Positions 1 to 13,670 of a stretch of DNA of 64,000 nucleotides are shown here, piece after piece. Under the pieces are notes generated by a model. It saw nothing but the letters and a program-made list of their open reading frames with translations. It ran no database searches and was not told the origin of the DNA. The first letter of the stretch is position 1, and each line of letters opens with the position of its first letter. Position numbers and translations under genes: made by a program. Source of the stretch: Poecilobothrus nobilitatus (lineage: Eukaryota > Arthropoda > Insecta > Diptera > Dolichopodidae); assembly GCA_947095535.1 (NCBI GenBank), contig OX352773.1, forward strand, positions 28,479,398-28,543,397, given 5' to 3'.

Positions 1-2322
1 TTTTCTAAAAACGATTTTTTTTTTTTTGTTTTACAAGTTCTATTATTTAAAGCGTAACAGCGCGTCTTAACTAATTTTTCCAATGAAAACAAGCGACAAC
101 GAACGAAATTTAAATTAAAGTAAAAAAGAAAAAAAAAAGAAAAAACAAAAACTATATATATATATATTTTTTATAGTGTTAATAGCTTTCTTGTACCAGT
201 TACACCTGTTACAAACTTAAGATTTTTTTTTTTTGTTTTTTTTTTGTCAAAGATACACTGAGAATGTAGATGCAAGTTGATTTATTTATGAATCTATCTG
301 TACGAGTTAGAGTAATAGTGGTGTGGTTGGTAGGTTACAGTTGGTAGGATAGAGTGAAAAAGCATTATTTTTCCATTTACTATTTTTTTATTTTAATAAA
401 AAGTGTTTTTTAATTAAATTGCTGTACCTATGTGCATTTTGGGAAAAGACAAGTTCTACTGTTTATTTTAATGTATTTAATGATGGTGTCTTTGGTTTTT
501 TTTTTTTTTGTTTTTCTTGATGAATTTTCAGCAATAAAAAAAAATACCTACCACCTCCCGATCAAGTTATCCTGAATATGCATAAACATATGTGTGTGTA
601 TATATATAAGTATATATATGTTATAAATAAAATAAAAAAAAATAAAAAACAATAATGAATAAAATTAATTTGAGCCGTGGGAACTGCCATGTTGATTGAA
701 GTGTAAAAGAAGACTTTTTTTTTTAATAAAAGTTCATTCTATAGTCGTCTTATTTTTTATATTAACGTTGATTTGAGAAATATAATAGTAAATCAGTTTA
801 AAAAAAAAAAAAAAAAACCAAAAGAACCCACAAATAGATTTTTCGCACAGGCTAAAGTTTTATTTCAAATTCATTTATATGGAAATGTTAAAACTATATT
901 TTTTTTTTTTTTAAATATATTTTCTTTAATTTAAATTAATTTCTTGAAATCATTTCATTTCCTGTGTAAAATTTTTTTTTTTTTTTTTTAAGTTTTTTAA
1001 TTCTTTTTTTTTTTTTAATTTTAAATTTAATATGCAGGTCATGGTAAATTTTTTCTTTTTTTTTTTGTTCATATTAATAATTGCATTGTTTTTTTTTTTT
1101 AATCTATTAAGGTGCCAGTGCCAGAGAGATAAAATAGACAGGGGGAACTTGAATATAAAAACTAAATGAGTCATATAATGTGTCATTTGTTGGTTTTTGT
1201 GTCAAATAAATTAAGTTTGTTAATGTGAAATTGAAAAACAAAAAAAAAAAAAAAAAAACTTATAAAAAGTAGAAGGAATGATAAGTATCTAGTGTATAGT
1301 GTCATAATTTATTAAAAATTAGAAAAAAAAGAAAATAATAATTGAAATATAATTAATGCTAGTGCATCGTATTATCAATTTAATTACAAGGTTTTATTTC
1401 AATCAAAGAAGCAATTTATATTCATTACAATGTATTTTATATGTTAACAATATTTTGTCCCAAGGCTGATGTTCTTCTTAATTTCTAATTTTAACGCCCT
1501 TTTGGTCTTATAAATTAATCATATATATGTATATATACAACGTTTAAAAAAAGCCATTATTGGATTGGGTGGGAAGTTGGGTTGAGTAAATTTCACATCA
1601 GTTTTTAAACTTATTAAAAACACTAACGGTATTTATTAAGTATTTATATACATATATATACAATTATAATATTTTTTAAATTCTAATTATTGTACTGAAT
1701 ATTCTATAAATAAAATTATAAAATTAATTGTCTTATTAATTTAAATATTATACCATTTTGTTTTTTTTTGTTTTTTTTTCAAATGCTTAAGTTTCCATAG
1801 AGAATAGAATAAAAGGCGGAAAATTGCAATTATAATGACATAAAAACTCTCTAATTATAATTATATTTGTTTTTTTTTTTCTACATTTGGAAAAAGTTAT
1901 TAAAAAAATTTTCAAAAGATAATCTAAAGACATAAGACGCAATTAAATTTTTTTTTAAAAAGTGCCAAAATACCTTTTCATTGTATTTTTTATTGATGGA
2001 TTTTTTTTGTTTTTTTTTTTACTCTTTGTTTGTTTGTAATGTAAATATCTTTCAAAAACCAAACAATTAAATGCAATTAAGAAAATGTGTCTGTCTGGTA
2101 ATATGCCAAAAAAAAAAAAATATATATATATACATATATATAAAAAGACAAAAATATATAAAAAATATCCAACCTAATAAACAAAACAATAGATAGGAAA
2201 AATTAAAAAGACAAAAGTAAAAAAGTCCTTATTCATAAAGGAATTTCATAATATTGTTGTCGATGATAATATTACTGTTACTGTTATTTTTTTTTTACTG
2301 TTATTCTTTAGTTAGATTCATC

Positions 2323-2344
2323 TATATATATATATATATATATA
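2323..2344. repeat. (TA)n microsatellite
   Basis: About eleven TA units between GATTCATC and TATTTATAC. Confidence 0.9.
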
Positions 2345-4637
2345 TTTATACTTTTATTCATCTCTTCACAACTAATTAGGCATCTTTTGTTTGTTATCCT
2401 TAAGACAATATAATTTATTAGTATATAATGTTATCTTCACGTGAATATTTTGTTTTTATATATATATAGATACTAACTTGGAGACAAATTATTTGTACAA
2501 CACAGTAAAGTAATGACGTTTTATAAAATGAAAACAATAGAAATAAAACAAATAATATGTACTATATAGAGAACAAATGAAGAAAATTTTACAGGCGTGA
2601 TTTTAACACCATTGTGTTGTTCATTCAAAATTAAGTATTCAACTATATTATTGTATTGATTTATTTGTTTTTTTTTTTTTGTTTTCTTATTTTAACTTTA
2701 AATTCTTATTATATTTTGTCCTGTTCTAGTATATATAAAATCTATCGAGTATATAAAAAGGAAATGCATAAAGAAAGTTTAAAAGAGTAGAATTTAGTAA
2801 AGTTAAAAAATGTTAAAAATGTTTTACCTGTTTTTTTGTAGGTAGATATTCTTTTCATTTTGTTTAATTTGATTAATTAAAAGGAAAACACACGAAAAAT
2901 TTACAATCAACAGAAGTTGATTGTATATAGATATTCGATCTTTTAAGTGATGTCTTAATTTATCTTGGAAATATTTTTTTTTTTTTAACTATACATGATT
3001 TGAACCTAAGTTAATGAAATGAAAGAAATTCTTATATATGTATGTTAGATTTTATAATTTTTAAATAATGTACGAATATATGAATTTTTAATACGAATAT
3101 ATGCATTTTGTCAAGATGAACTTAACGTATATGTACTGAAAAAGATGAACTTATGAAAATTTTATGTAAATTTTATAAAGGTATTACTATCTATAGTAAA
3201 CAATATTATTTTCTTATATTCGATACTTTATCAAAAACAATATTAAATTTTCTATTCAAAAAAAGATAATTTTCTTTCTATGTATTGGTCAAAAATAAAA
3301 CTTATGATTTAATCAACTATATGATTAAATTTAAAAAAACAACACAGGAAACTGATTGTAATTGAATCTGCAACTAAATCTGGTGTTTAATACCGTAATT
3401 TCTGTTCATTAAAGGTGCGACTTTTGAATTATATACTAAATTTCATTTACCTAGAATTTTATTTTTTTGTGTTAAAGGATTTATGACTGGGTTCTCGAAA
3501 AGAAAATTTTTTTTTCATCTAAGAAGGATTCAAAACTTCCAGACATCGATTAAAATCTAGAAGGCAAATTTTTTTCCAATAGTAATTAAAGTGATTGCCA
3601 TATAATTGTTCCGCAGTTTTATCTAACTGATTAACTCCGTAGTCTTCTTTAACTAACATAATAATAGAAGTATTAAAAATGCAAATAATTAATTAAAGTA
3701 AATATTTCAAAAAAAATATGTGATAATATAAGAAAAATATTTTATAATTATTATACAATATTATTTTTTTAAAGAAAATTCATTTATTCTTTTGAAATCT
3801 ATAAGTAAAATAAAAAATATAAAAAATAATGAAATAACAAAATTAAAAATGATCATAAATAAATAAAATTATTTTAAAAATTGTATTTACCAAAACAAAA
3901 AAAAAAAAAATAAAAATATAAAATACATAACAAGAGACAATATTCCAAGTATTTAGGCTCCATGGTTACTTTAAACACTTGATAGAGAATTTTTTTTTTC
4001 TGTTTTATTTTAAAACTTGATTTGACAATTTTTTGTTCCCCTTTTTTAAGATATTTCTATACCTTCATTATACACATGTCTTTATCCATCTCTTTCTCAT
4101 TTTTTATTGTTTCACTCTTCATCCTAGAAGCATTATAGTTATCAAAGTATCTATAGATAAAAATCTGTTGTATCATTCTAATGGTTATAGCTGCAAAATT
4201 AAACTTTTTAAAATTGTATAGTGTCACCTTTTCATTTTACTTTTATTACTTTTTTTTCTTCTTGTTTTTTTTTTTTTAAATATTGGTTCCCTGTTAAGAA
4301 CGCCCAAACTATTTATAATTTTTTGGTTTTCTTAAATAATATGCTATACATATCTATTAGATAAGATTGAGATTTAATTATAAAGAAGCATTAATCAAAT
4401 CGTATCTGTCTTCATTTTTTTGTTATAATTTTCTTTTTTTTTTTTTTATAATGTTCTTCATATGAAAAATCAGAACTTCAAATACTAGAAGAATAAATGA
4501 AAAAACTGAAGAAAGAGAAATTAAAACAAAATTAAAAAAAAAAAAAAAAAACCAGAATAAAAAGAAGAAAAAAATATAAAATCAAAGTTGCTTAACCACG
4601 TGTCATGAATTTTAAATCATAACTTTTCTTTCACCGT

Positions 4638-4669
4638 CATCATCATCAACATCATCATCATCATCATCA
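4638..4669 (+). repeat. (TCA)n microsatellite
   Basis: About ten TCA triplets with one AAC interruption. A (CAA)n tract follows about 60 bp downstream. Confidence 0.9.
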
Positions 4670-4721
4670 AAAACATTACTATGTCCACTGTCCACAGAAT
4701 CTCACTGTTAAAATGTAACCA

Positions 4722-4759
4722 TCAACAATAACAACAACAACAACAACAAAAACAACAAA
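4722..4759 (+). repeat. (CAA)n microsatellite
   Basis: A run of CAA/ACA triplets with one ATA interruption that grades into A-rich sequence. Confidence 0.88.
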
Positions 4760-6802
4760 ACAAAAATAAAAACAAAAAAAAATTGAAAATTATACACTTT
4801 AAAAATTGGAAGATGAATAAGAGCACATTAAACTACTGTGAACATTCACATAAACTAATATTTTAACTATTGTTATTATAGCATATGTATGAATTTGTTA
4901 TTATTGTTACCCAAATAGCACAATTGATGACTTGACTTACCAATGAATTTTTAATGTTTGGTTAAAAAAAACCAAAAAAAAAAAAAAAAAAAAACAATCA
5001 TTGTATATTCAAACTTAAATATCGGTATCATCCTACCTACTACCTAATACCACCACCTAATTTATATTATCTATATAAAATTTAACAGTTTTGTTCTTTT
5101 ATACTCCTATATATTTCTATTTTCATATTATTCTTCATCTCCACTTTGTTTCACTTCATTTCATCTATGTTCTGGTTTTATGTCCGAGAATATTATATAG
5201 CAGCAAAAATGTTAAAAGTGTGTTCGTCGTTATTTTAAAAGTTTTTCTTCATCAAAAAATCATTTTTCTTTTTTTGGTTTTCTTTATTTTTCTTTGATGT
5301 TCAGAGCTTAGAAAGGTGGGTAGTGGTGGTCTTAACAAAAAAAAAAAAAGAAAACATAAAACAACAATAAAAAAAATTAAACAAAAAAAAGAAAAAAAAA
5401 GAAGAATATTTGAAGTGCTGGATGGGATGATGATGGCATGATGCTCTTTAAAATTTAGTTTGTTATTTTTGTTTTTTTTTTTTGATGCTGTTGTATCATT
5501 AAACTTTCAAATTAATTTCTCCTGAGCGGCTTTTCATTGCTTTTCTTTTTCTTTCTGTTTTTTTTTTTTTGTTTTTTTTTTTGACAATTAAGCTGTTTGG
5601 TGACTTTTATAGTTTACAAAAACAAAAAAAGAAAAGAACATAATGTATACTGTAAATAATTAGGAAATACGAAGTAAGAGTAAAAAGTTTTCTTTCTATC
5701 TTTTAATGAATTGCTTTAATTTTTTATTTTGTTCTTTTTTAAGATGAGGGTGTGTAAAAAGTTTAAGAAATATTATCACAAAAACAAAAAAAAAAAAAAT
5801 TTTTTATTTTTATTTTTAGTTTTTAACTTAACTAACTTTTTTATGAGCAATAAAAAATTTCCTATATATATAGAACATAAAAAAGCGGGAGTTTTGTGGA
5901 CTATTATAAAATAATTCAAGATAAAATAATTTGTGTAAAGTTTTAAAGACTTAAATTAAAAAATAAAAAATACAAAAAAAAAAAAAATTTATAATAAAAT
6001 AATAGTTTGTAGGAAAAAAAAAAAAAAAAATGTCTAGGTTAAAGAATGAACAAACGAGTGATTGAAATTAGCTTACTTATAGGTGAAGTTTTCTATACTA
6101 AAATTATTATTTTTTTTATTTTTAAATTTTATTTCATGACACTTTAGTGGAATAAAGCAAAAGTTTTGTAGCTAATGTCGCAGACAAGTAATTAAATTTT
6201 ATATAGAGAGAATATGCGAAAAGCTCTAGAAAGTTATTTATGGTTTTGTATAGTTTTTATATACATTTTTTTTTTTTGCAAGTAAAATTGAATTATTTTA
6301 TGATATTTAAAAAGAATTTTTTCATTTTTAAAAAAAAAGGTTGATAAATCTTTCGTTATTTTCTATGAATTTTTTTTTTTTTTGTATATAAAATTTGAAG
6401 AAATTTTCTATATGTGAATATGTAAAATTTGAAAATTATAATTTTTTTTATAAAACTCTTTAGTAATTAGCTAATAATGATGAATTAATATTGAAATATT
6501 TCCTTTTTTTTGTTGCTAGATATGGCAAACTAATAAATTTTCATCAATTTCTACAATATTTTTGATATTTATTTTAAATTATATAATTTTCTTATTTCAA
6601 TAATATTATTTTTTATAGTCCTTGTCATTTTTGTTCTACATAAACAAATTATCGGAATAGTTTAGATTAATTTTCAATAACGAAAAGCTTCAAAATTCAA
6701 CATAATCTTAAAATGAATATAAATAAAATAAATTTGAAGAGTGGCCCTAATGAACAGAGAATAGATATGGTATAAAAATAAATATATTTTTTGTGTTTCA
6801 AT

Positions 6803-6946
6803 AGTCTTATACAATATAGCTACAGTCTATAGTAATCAACGGCTTACTGAAACTAATGATTCAATACTGAAGCTTAGTCAAATAAGAATAATAAAAGGTT
6901 TAGTGGAACCTCTATGGTATTTCTAGGAGTGAAAAGGAAAAAAACG
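6803..6946 (+). repeat. Dispersed repeat R1, copy 1
   Basis: It begins AGTCTTATACAATATAGCTAC and contains AGTAATCAACGGCTTA, AATGATTC, CTGAAGCTTAGTCAAAT and TTTAGTGGA, ending in AGGAGTG and an A-rich tail. The same ordered blocks occur at 31835 and 40179 on the same strand. The family is not recognised; the A-rich 3' end suggests a retroposed short element. Confidence 0.75.
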
Positions 6947-9226
6947 AAAATACTTTGAACAATAAACTGAACAAAACGCGATTAATTAATGATTTAAAAA
7001 ATTACAAAACAAAATAAAATGCGTCAATTATGATATTCTAACCTTTGTATTTAAAAAATCATTAAAAATATCACTTAAAACAAAAAAAAAAAATAAACCA
7101 AAATCAGCCAAATTAATATTTGTATTATTTCTTAAAGTTTAAAATAATTTTTTTTTATTATAAAGCGATTTATTTCTATGAACAATATAACGTTTAGTTG
7201 CTTAATTTACAATTTTTTTCAATCTATATTTGTAGTATGTTACCAGATTGGTGGTGGTTTAGAGTTTTTTTTTTTTTTTCTTGTTATACCTATACACCAT
7301 TCCGAATTCATTAGAATGCGTTATTGACAAAAAAAACAAAACCATCATGATTTTCAGGTTTGTGGCGAAAAAAAAAAAAAAAACAAAGAACTAAAAAATT
7401 ACATATTGATTAGGAACTTGTCTATTTCATGACTATTAAAGTATTTATTTAAAATACAATATACACTTATATTTTGTTTGTTAATTTGTTTGTAAAAAAA
7501 AAAAAAGCAAAAAAAAAAAGTATCTCATAGATGCGTAGGTTTTTACGATTCAATGGATATCTGATGAAAACAAATTTTGATATTTTGTTTCTAATGAAAA
7601 TATAAAAAAAAAATAAATAAATAAATAAAATAATAAAAAAACATAGATATATCTGTTCTTTGTCTATGGTAAATTCTAGACACCCAATATTTCGAGTAAT
7701 TATGGACAACAGACAGATGGAAATGTCTAATCAAATAATAATTTAACATTAATTTTTTTGTTTTGGGTTTTTTTTTTTTTTTTACAAACCAAAATCATAA
7801 TAAATATGAAATGTATCTTTGTTTTGTGTTTTTTCTTCGAAAATTTTTTACTTTTTCTTTTTTTTTTTGTACTTTAAAAGAAGAAAAAACAAAAATGCCC
7901 ACAAAAACTGAAATTAATTTTTTTTTTTTGTTTTTTTGAAGTTTATTTTAGTGTCAATATTAATAAAAAAAAAACCATAATAACCCTTAAAAAACGAATA
8001 AAAAAGAAAATAGAACAAATTTTTTTAAAAAAAATATTTTAAAAATTATTATTACTTATAGAAAAGTCCAAAAAAAAAAAAAAAATAGAAAAAGAAATAG
8101 CATTTTATAGAATGGGAGAGGTTTAATTAAAGTTTACATAAAATATTTACCTTCTGTCGAGACAAAATAATTAATTTTCAACTTTTGACTTTGTTTTTAT
8201 TTTTCATTTTTTAACTTTTTGATCTGTTTTTTTTTTTTTTTTTGGTTTTTAAAGAATTTTATTCTCTTCTTCAATTTTTATTTTAAACTTAAAAATTTTT
8301 TTTGTTTTTTTCTTTTTTTTTTGTTATCTATAATAATTATGTATCTAAAGAATGCTTTTTTTATTTTGCTAAAAGTTACAAATCGAAAAGAGACAAAAAA
8401 AAAAACCAATTCTTATACGTACTTATAAATTAGAAAGAATTTCTTTAAAGTTGATTTGATTTTAAATTTTTTTTTTGAACATTAAATTAAATTCTTTTTA
8501 TATTTTTTTTATTTTTTTTTTGGTATTTAATTGGCAATTGCTATGGTTGCTATGCCCAGAGGAATATACTTTACCTTTATTACAAAATAATATATTAATT
8601 ATAAATGGTATGTATTTGAGTGGTGAAAATGGGTTGTTAGGATTTTACTAAAAAAAATAAATTTTCGTTTAAATTTATCTTCAGTTTGTTGTGAAAAGTA
8701 TTGTGGGGAAAACAGTATTGAAAAAAAAAAAAAAAACAAAAAATCAAAAAAAAATTTCCTAATTATATTTAAATAGATTTGCGTGTAAGATGTAAATTCA
8801 TTAGATTTAATGATGTCTACGAAAAATGAACTATAATGTAAATTAAAATATAAATAATGTATAGATATTTAAATATGTCTGAATTTTTGAAAATTGTGCT
8901 ATTAAAATTTATTGATATCAATTAGATAGGATAAAAAATAAAATGAAATTTCAAAATTAATGCGTATAAGTATATATTTTTATATAAAAAATTTTCTTTT
9001 AAAGAATAATATAATGTATTAAATTATATTGGCATAATGAGTTCAATTTCTTTTGTTTTTGGAGCTATATAACAATATTTGTTCAAATATGTTTTTGTTA
9101 ATTAAAAAAAAAAATTTTTTTTGAAACTTTTGAAATATGGAAACTTTAATGCTGTAAATTAATAATGATAGGTAGTTTTAGTTAAATTAATATTATTTTT
9201 CTGGTTTTTTTTTTTGACTTTATTGT

Positions 9227-9279
9227 CTTACTTATACCATATTGTTTGTCTGGCTTACTTATACCATATTGTTTGTCTG
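9227..9279 (+). repeat. 27-bp perfect tandem duplication
   Basis: CTTACTTATACCATATTGTT and the following TGTCTG appear twice in a row, separated by a single G. The exact identity suggests a recent slippage or duplication event. Confidence 0.92.
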
Positions 9280-9410
9280 AAGAGACCATTTAATCCTGAG
9301 AATGTAATAAAATGGTCATACAGTAATTAATTTCACTTAGTTGTGCCAATCAGCTAAAATTATTTGCATAAAAAATTCTTTGAGAAATAGTTTTTCCGCG
9401 GGAATATGAC

Positions 9411-10406
9411 AGTTTGCCTAAATTAATTTCTCAAAAGGACTATTCGCCTAATGCTATTTGACAAAAAAAAACTGATAGTAAAATAGTACCAAAATAGTAC
9501 CAATTTAAAAAAAAAAAACAAAACAATGATCTATTGTTGATTGAAATATAATTGTATATGTAAAAATAATTAGTGACACATACATACATGATATAAAATT
9601 TACAAAGTAAATGTTAGTGAAATATGTTTTTGCAAATTGTCTCATTATATACCATATGTCACTTGTAAACCGGTGAAAACCGAAACAATTTACTCAAATT
9701 GATTCAATCTATTGAAACCGTAAAACCGGTTGAATGAAAATTTTAATTTTAAACCGTTTTAAATTTTTTCATATAAAATTCATTTAAGTATAAAGAAGTA
9801 AAATTTTATGGATTTGTTTTAACTCCAATTAACAGCTTTACGGATTTAATTTTGAAAGTTAGTTGTATCCAGTGTGAAATGTTATGTCTTTGTTTATAAT
9901 TTGGACCAAACAGTTTTGCGCACTTGAAAATTGTAGTTCAGTTGAGGCTATTTGAAAGTTATCTTGTAAATATAATAATAGTTTCATGATCGCAACACAA
10001 TTTTAAAATATTATTGTGTTTGGTGCATGTCTATATTAATCTGTTATATGTTTAATCTACATTATACATAATATATTATTTCTAAATGTCATTTTTCAAA
10101 TGTCATAAAATGAAATGAGCAGATAATAAAAAGTAAAGCAGAAAATGCGTAGAGAGAAGAGACGTGTACCGTTACTACGGTTTACAGCTCAGTTATATTC
10201 AAGGTAGATTTTATTGTGTATTTAAAGCAATACTCAAGGCAATTTTTTCTATAATTGAAAAAACCGATTAAAACCGGTTTACCGGTTTTTCACTTTATAA
10301 AAAACCGAAAACCGGTTTTTTGAAATTTTCCGAGTTTTTACATGCCCTCCTTTTGTCAAAGAATATTAGGTAAAATGACATTTTGCAATTTAAAATTCGG
10401 CTAACT
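9411..10406. mobile_element. Inverted-arm element E
   Basis: A 56-bp left arm (9411-9466) and the reverse complement of 10351-10406 align without gaps at 39 of 56 positions, both ending inward in TTTGACAAAA. The arms carry CGCCTAATGCTATTTGAC-type units, comparable to the TTTGCCT units of block C. No core GATTTTGTAACC unit was seen here, so membership of the A-D family is uncertain. Confidence 0.5.
9660..10344. mobile_element. AACCGG-ended element nested in E
   Basis: Both ends are rich in AAACCGG and its palindrome AACCGGTT (9668-9760 and 10258-10320). The outermost bases are loosely inverted: CACTTGTAAACCGG on the left and CATGTAAAAACTCGG read from the right. The interior is unique AT-rich sequence without a gene. 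It may be a non-autonomous DNA transposon, possibly hAT-like, but no target duplication could be confirmed. Confidence 0.5.
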
Positions 10407-12339
10407 GTACACATAAAACTTTTTCCTCATAATATGTTGTATTGAAGCACAGCTATCAAAACTATAATTTATAAATTGGATATTATTTTACAAAACTTAT
10501 AGATTTTCTGAATTTCATTACAAGATACATATATTTTGTCACCATTTTGAACAAATTTTTTTGTTGTGAATTTTAATTTTTTTTTTTTTTTTTTGGTATT
10601 AAAACTAATTTATTACGTTTAAAATATCTTTAACTAAAATTTATATATGTATACATATACATAAATAGTAAAATGAATAATTAAATTTATTAAAGAAAAT
10701 ATATATATGTACATATATGACTAACATTCAAAATAAATAAAATTATTAGAAAAAAAAATGATTAAATATTAAATACTTAGAAAATAGATGACTTAATAAT
10801 AATATACAATATACCAATAAACATTTTGATTAAATATTTTTGCATATTAATAAAGGTTAAAAACCCCCAAAAAAAAAAAAATTTATTTAATAGATAAATC
10901 TTTTAAATCTACGAAATTATGATAATCGTACCTTTTTATCTTTTTTTTTTTTTTTTTTATAATCATAGAAATTTTCACATTTTTTTTTTTCTTAAAAAGA
11001 AATAAAACGCACCCAATGAACAGAAAAAAGACAATGAACGAAAAAAAAAATATTCTACGTATGGTACGTTTATTTACTTTTACTGTTTTTTTTTTTTTTT
11101 AGTTAAACCGTCATAACCAACATTAAACGAGTATAAATATCACAATTCACAACACACATGAATTTCTTAGAATTTAAAAAATAACCAAAAGAAAAAAAAT
11201 ATTAAAATTAAAATTCAGTATCATCGTTTGAATTATAATTTTTCTGTTGTTTTATATTAAGAATAACAAAAAAAAAAAAACAAAACAAAACAAAAATAAA
11301 AATATAAAATCCATTAACTAAAAACCATTTTTTTTTTTTTTTTTTTGGTGAAAAAGAAGAGCTTTAATTGGTTTTTTAATTATATACATCTGTAAGTATA
11401 TATTATGTATATAATAATATGTAACACTTGTAAATTTTATATTTTGTTAAAAAATACATACATACAGATATGTATAAACATATGACCATATGTTTGTATC
11501 TTCAAGTACATTTTTTAAATATGCATAAATATATATATATAGCTTTAATAAATTGTACAACATATAATATAACCAACAGAAACTTAAGAAAATATACAAG
11601 TGTTTTAGTTTTTTTTATACGTTTTTCAGTTTCAGTTAAAAATAAAAGTAATTCGTTACTTTAAAGCCCCTTTTGTCTATATTTTGCTCCCAATGCTACA
11701 TTCAATTTCATTTTTGTGTTTTTTTATGAAAAAAAATAAAACTATTTTGGGACCTAATAAATTTTTTCCCCAAAAAAAAAAAAAAAACCTTAATAATTGT
11801 TTTTTTTTTTTTTTTTTTTTCTTTTCTATTTTATGCTAATTTATTCCCCATATTCCCATATGGGGAGATGAATTTTAACCGGTTGAATTATTTTATAGGT
11901 TCACTTGTCTGCAACTTTTTACTTAAAAAACCAGAAAAAAAAAAAAAAAAAATTGAAAATAATAAAAAAAAAAGTATTTTAGTTTTTTTTTTATTTAAGC
12001 AAATTGAGAAAAAAAAAAAACAAAAATCTTTGAAATATTTTTATATGTACTTAAATAAAATGAATTAAAAATACAAGGTGTGAGTTTAAATTCTTTAAAT
12101 TATTTTTAAAAGAAATAAAAGAAAAAAAGAAATAAAAAAAAAAAAACAAAAATTATAAATTGTTTTTAGTTGAATTTTTAATTATCTTTTTCTTTCACAA
12201 AATCTATTAAATGTATTTCAAAGTTTATCTTTAGATTTATTTTCATTTAATTTTTTTATTTTTTTTATTTTTCACATAATTTTTGAAATATGTATTTTAT
12301 TTTTTTGTTTTTATTGTAATCCTGAATAATTCTTTAAGA

Positions 12340-12398
12340 TACATACATAGATATATATATATATTATAGATATATATAGATATATATATATATATATT
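12340..12398. repeat. TA/GATA-rich microsatellite
   Basis: Interrupted TATA and AGATATATA units; one of the densest TA tracts of the first 20 kb. Confidence 0.8.
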
Positions 12399-13262
12399 AA
12401 TATTATTACTATTTAACTATCAATCTTAAGTTTTTTTTCTTTTTATATGTAGTAACTTTTTGTTTTATTAACTTTTTTGTTTCAAGTGTTATTTATATGA
12501 CAGTTAGTATCATTTTTAAGATACATTATATATTTTTATTTTTGTCGTTTATTTTATTTATTTTTTTTTTTGGTCTATTTTTACGGAATTTTTACACAAT
12601 AATATTTTTAACATTAAAAAATAATAATAATAATGATAATAAAATTAATCTGAAAAATTAAAAGTGAAAAAAAAAAATTTAATAATTGTGAGAGAATTTT
12701 TGGGTGGTTTTAGGTGAATTTTTAAAATGGACGTTACCATTAAATTAACTCAAAAAAAAAAATAAAAAATATTAAATAAAATTAAATAACATCTATTAAT
12801 TTTTAAGTAATTTTTTAAAATTAAATTTAAAATGATTCTGTGGCTATGTTTGGCAACATTTAATAACAAAAAAAAAAAAATATGATCATAAATCAATTTT
12901 AAATTATGTTCATAAAAATTAAAATAAAAAATATGATTTTTAGTATCTATTAAAAAAAAAATAATAATAATTAGGCCACCATATTTTTAATAAAATTTAT
13001 TTTAACAAATTAATAATTGTACATTTTTATTATAAATTACATTTTGAACATTTTTTTATTTTTCAATGAATTTTAAAGATAATTAATTAATTAATTTAAA
13101 ATATTACAAAGGTTTTTTAAGGAGAGATTTTGACCTACCAATTCAAAGCTTTGTTTTCATTTAATGTTTTTAATGTTCAATGACAAGCTAACTTTTATAT
13201 CCATACTATAGGATTACGCAAGCTTCAAACAGGGAAACAGGAACACAAAGATCTTTACAGCT

Positions 13263-13670
13263 ATGAGCAAGTTTCTCCTTTTCCCGTTTCCGTCATGTCT
13301 TCTTTCTTGCAACCTATGTAAAAAATCGATCAATAGGTTTTTTGAGAATGTCGATCAATTACAACAAGAAGTTAAACTAGGAAAACCAGTTTTTTTAGCA
13401 ACATTAACCAGGTATCAACTTTTTAAACCAGTTCTTTTTAAAAGAAAATGTTTATTAGATTCACTCTGTCCGTCATTCGTCATTCATCTGTCAATTTCTA
13501 TACCATTTATAATAGAACAATGTAATTTTAACTTGTCTAATAGTTTTTGTTGTTGTTTCGAAAGAAGAACTCCTGACTACCTTTACGATTCATACATGCG
13601 ATTCATTGTGTTCCCCTGTTCACTCCTAATCAGGAGGAATAATATAATGTTGTTTAATATTTGCAGATAA
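13263..13670 (+). other. Unrecognised 135-codon open frame in a GC-richer patch
   Basis: From ATG at 13263 to TAA at 13668-13670 the frame stays open for 135 codons, unusual where stop codons are this common. The product is not low complexity. It is Cys-rich near the start (CLLSCNLCKK) and contains NVDQLQQEVKLGKPVF, a CCCFERR segment and RTPDYLYDSYMRF. I recognise no domain. There is no signal peptide-like leader that I trust. It could be an exon of an unknown gene, a decayed transposon frame or chance in a patch of higher GC. There is no splice-site, codon or homology evidence in favour of a real protein. Confidence 0.2.

Larger units (their letters stand above)
1..9226. other. AT-rich intronic/non-coding sequence, no gene
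   Basis: Apart from the microsatellites at 2323, 4638 and 4722 and repeat copy R1 at 6803, I see only homopolymer-rich sequence. A and T runs are often broken by a single G (T8-12 G T8-12). Open frames here, including those at 950-1186, 4033-4221, 5091-5297, 7467-7709 and 8219-8428, translate into Lys/Asn- or Phe/Leu-rich low-complexity strings and are not genes. If the host gene begins upstream, this is its first intron. Confidence 0.7.

Noticed and set aside
950..1186. 78-codon minus-strand frame
   Set aside because: It is mostly poly-Lys from T runs.
4638..4759. Spaced repeats as a possible CRISPR array
   Set aside because: They are plain TCA and CAA microsatellites without unique spacers, in a eukaryotic context.
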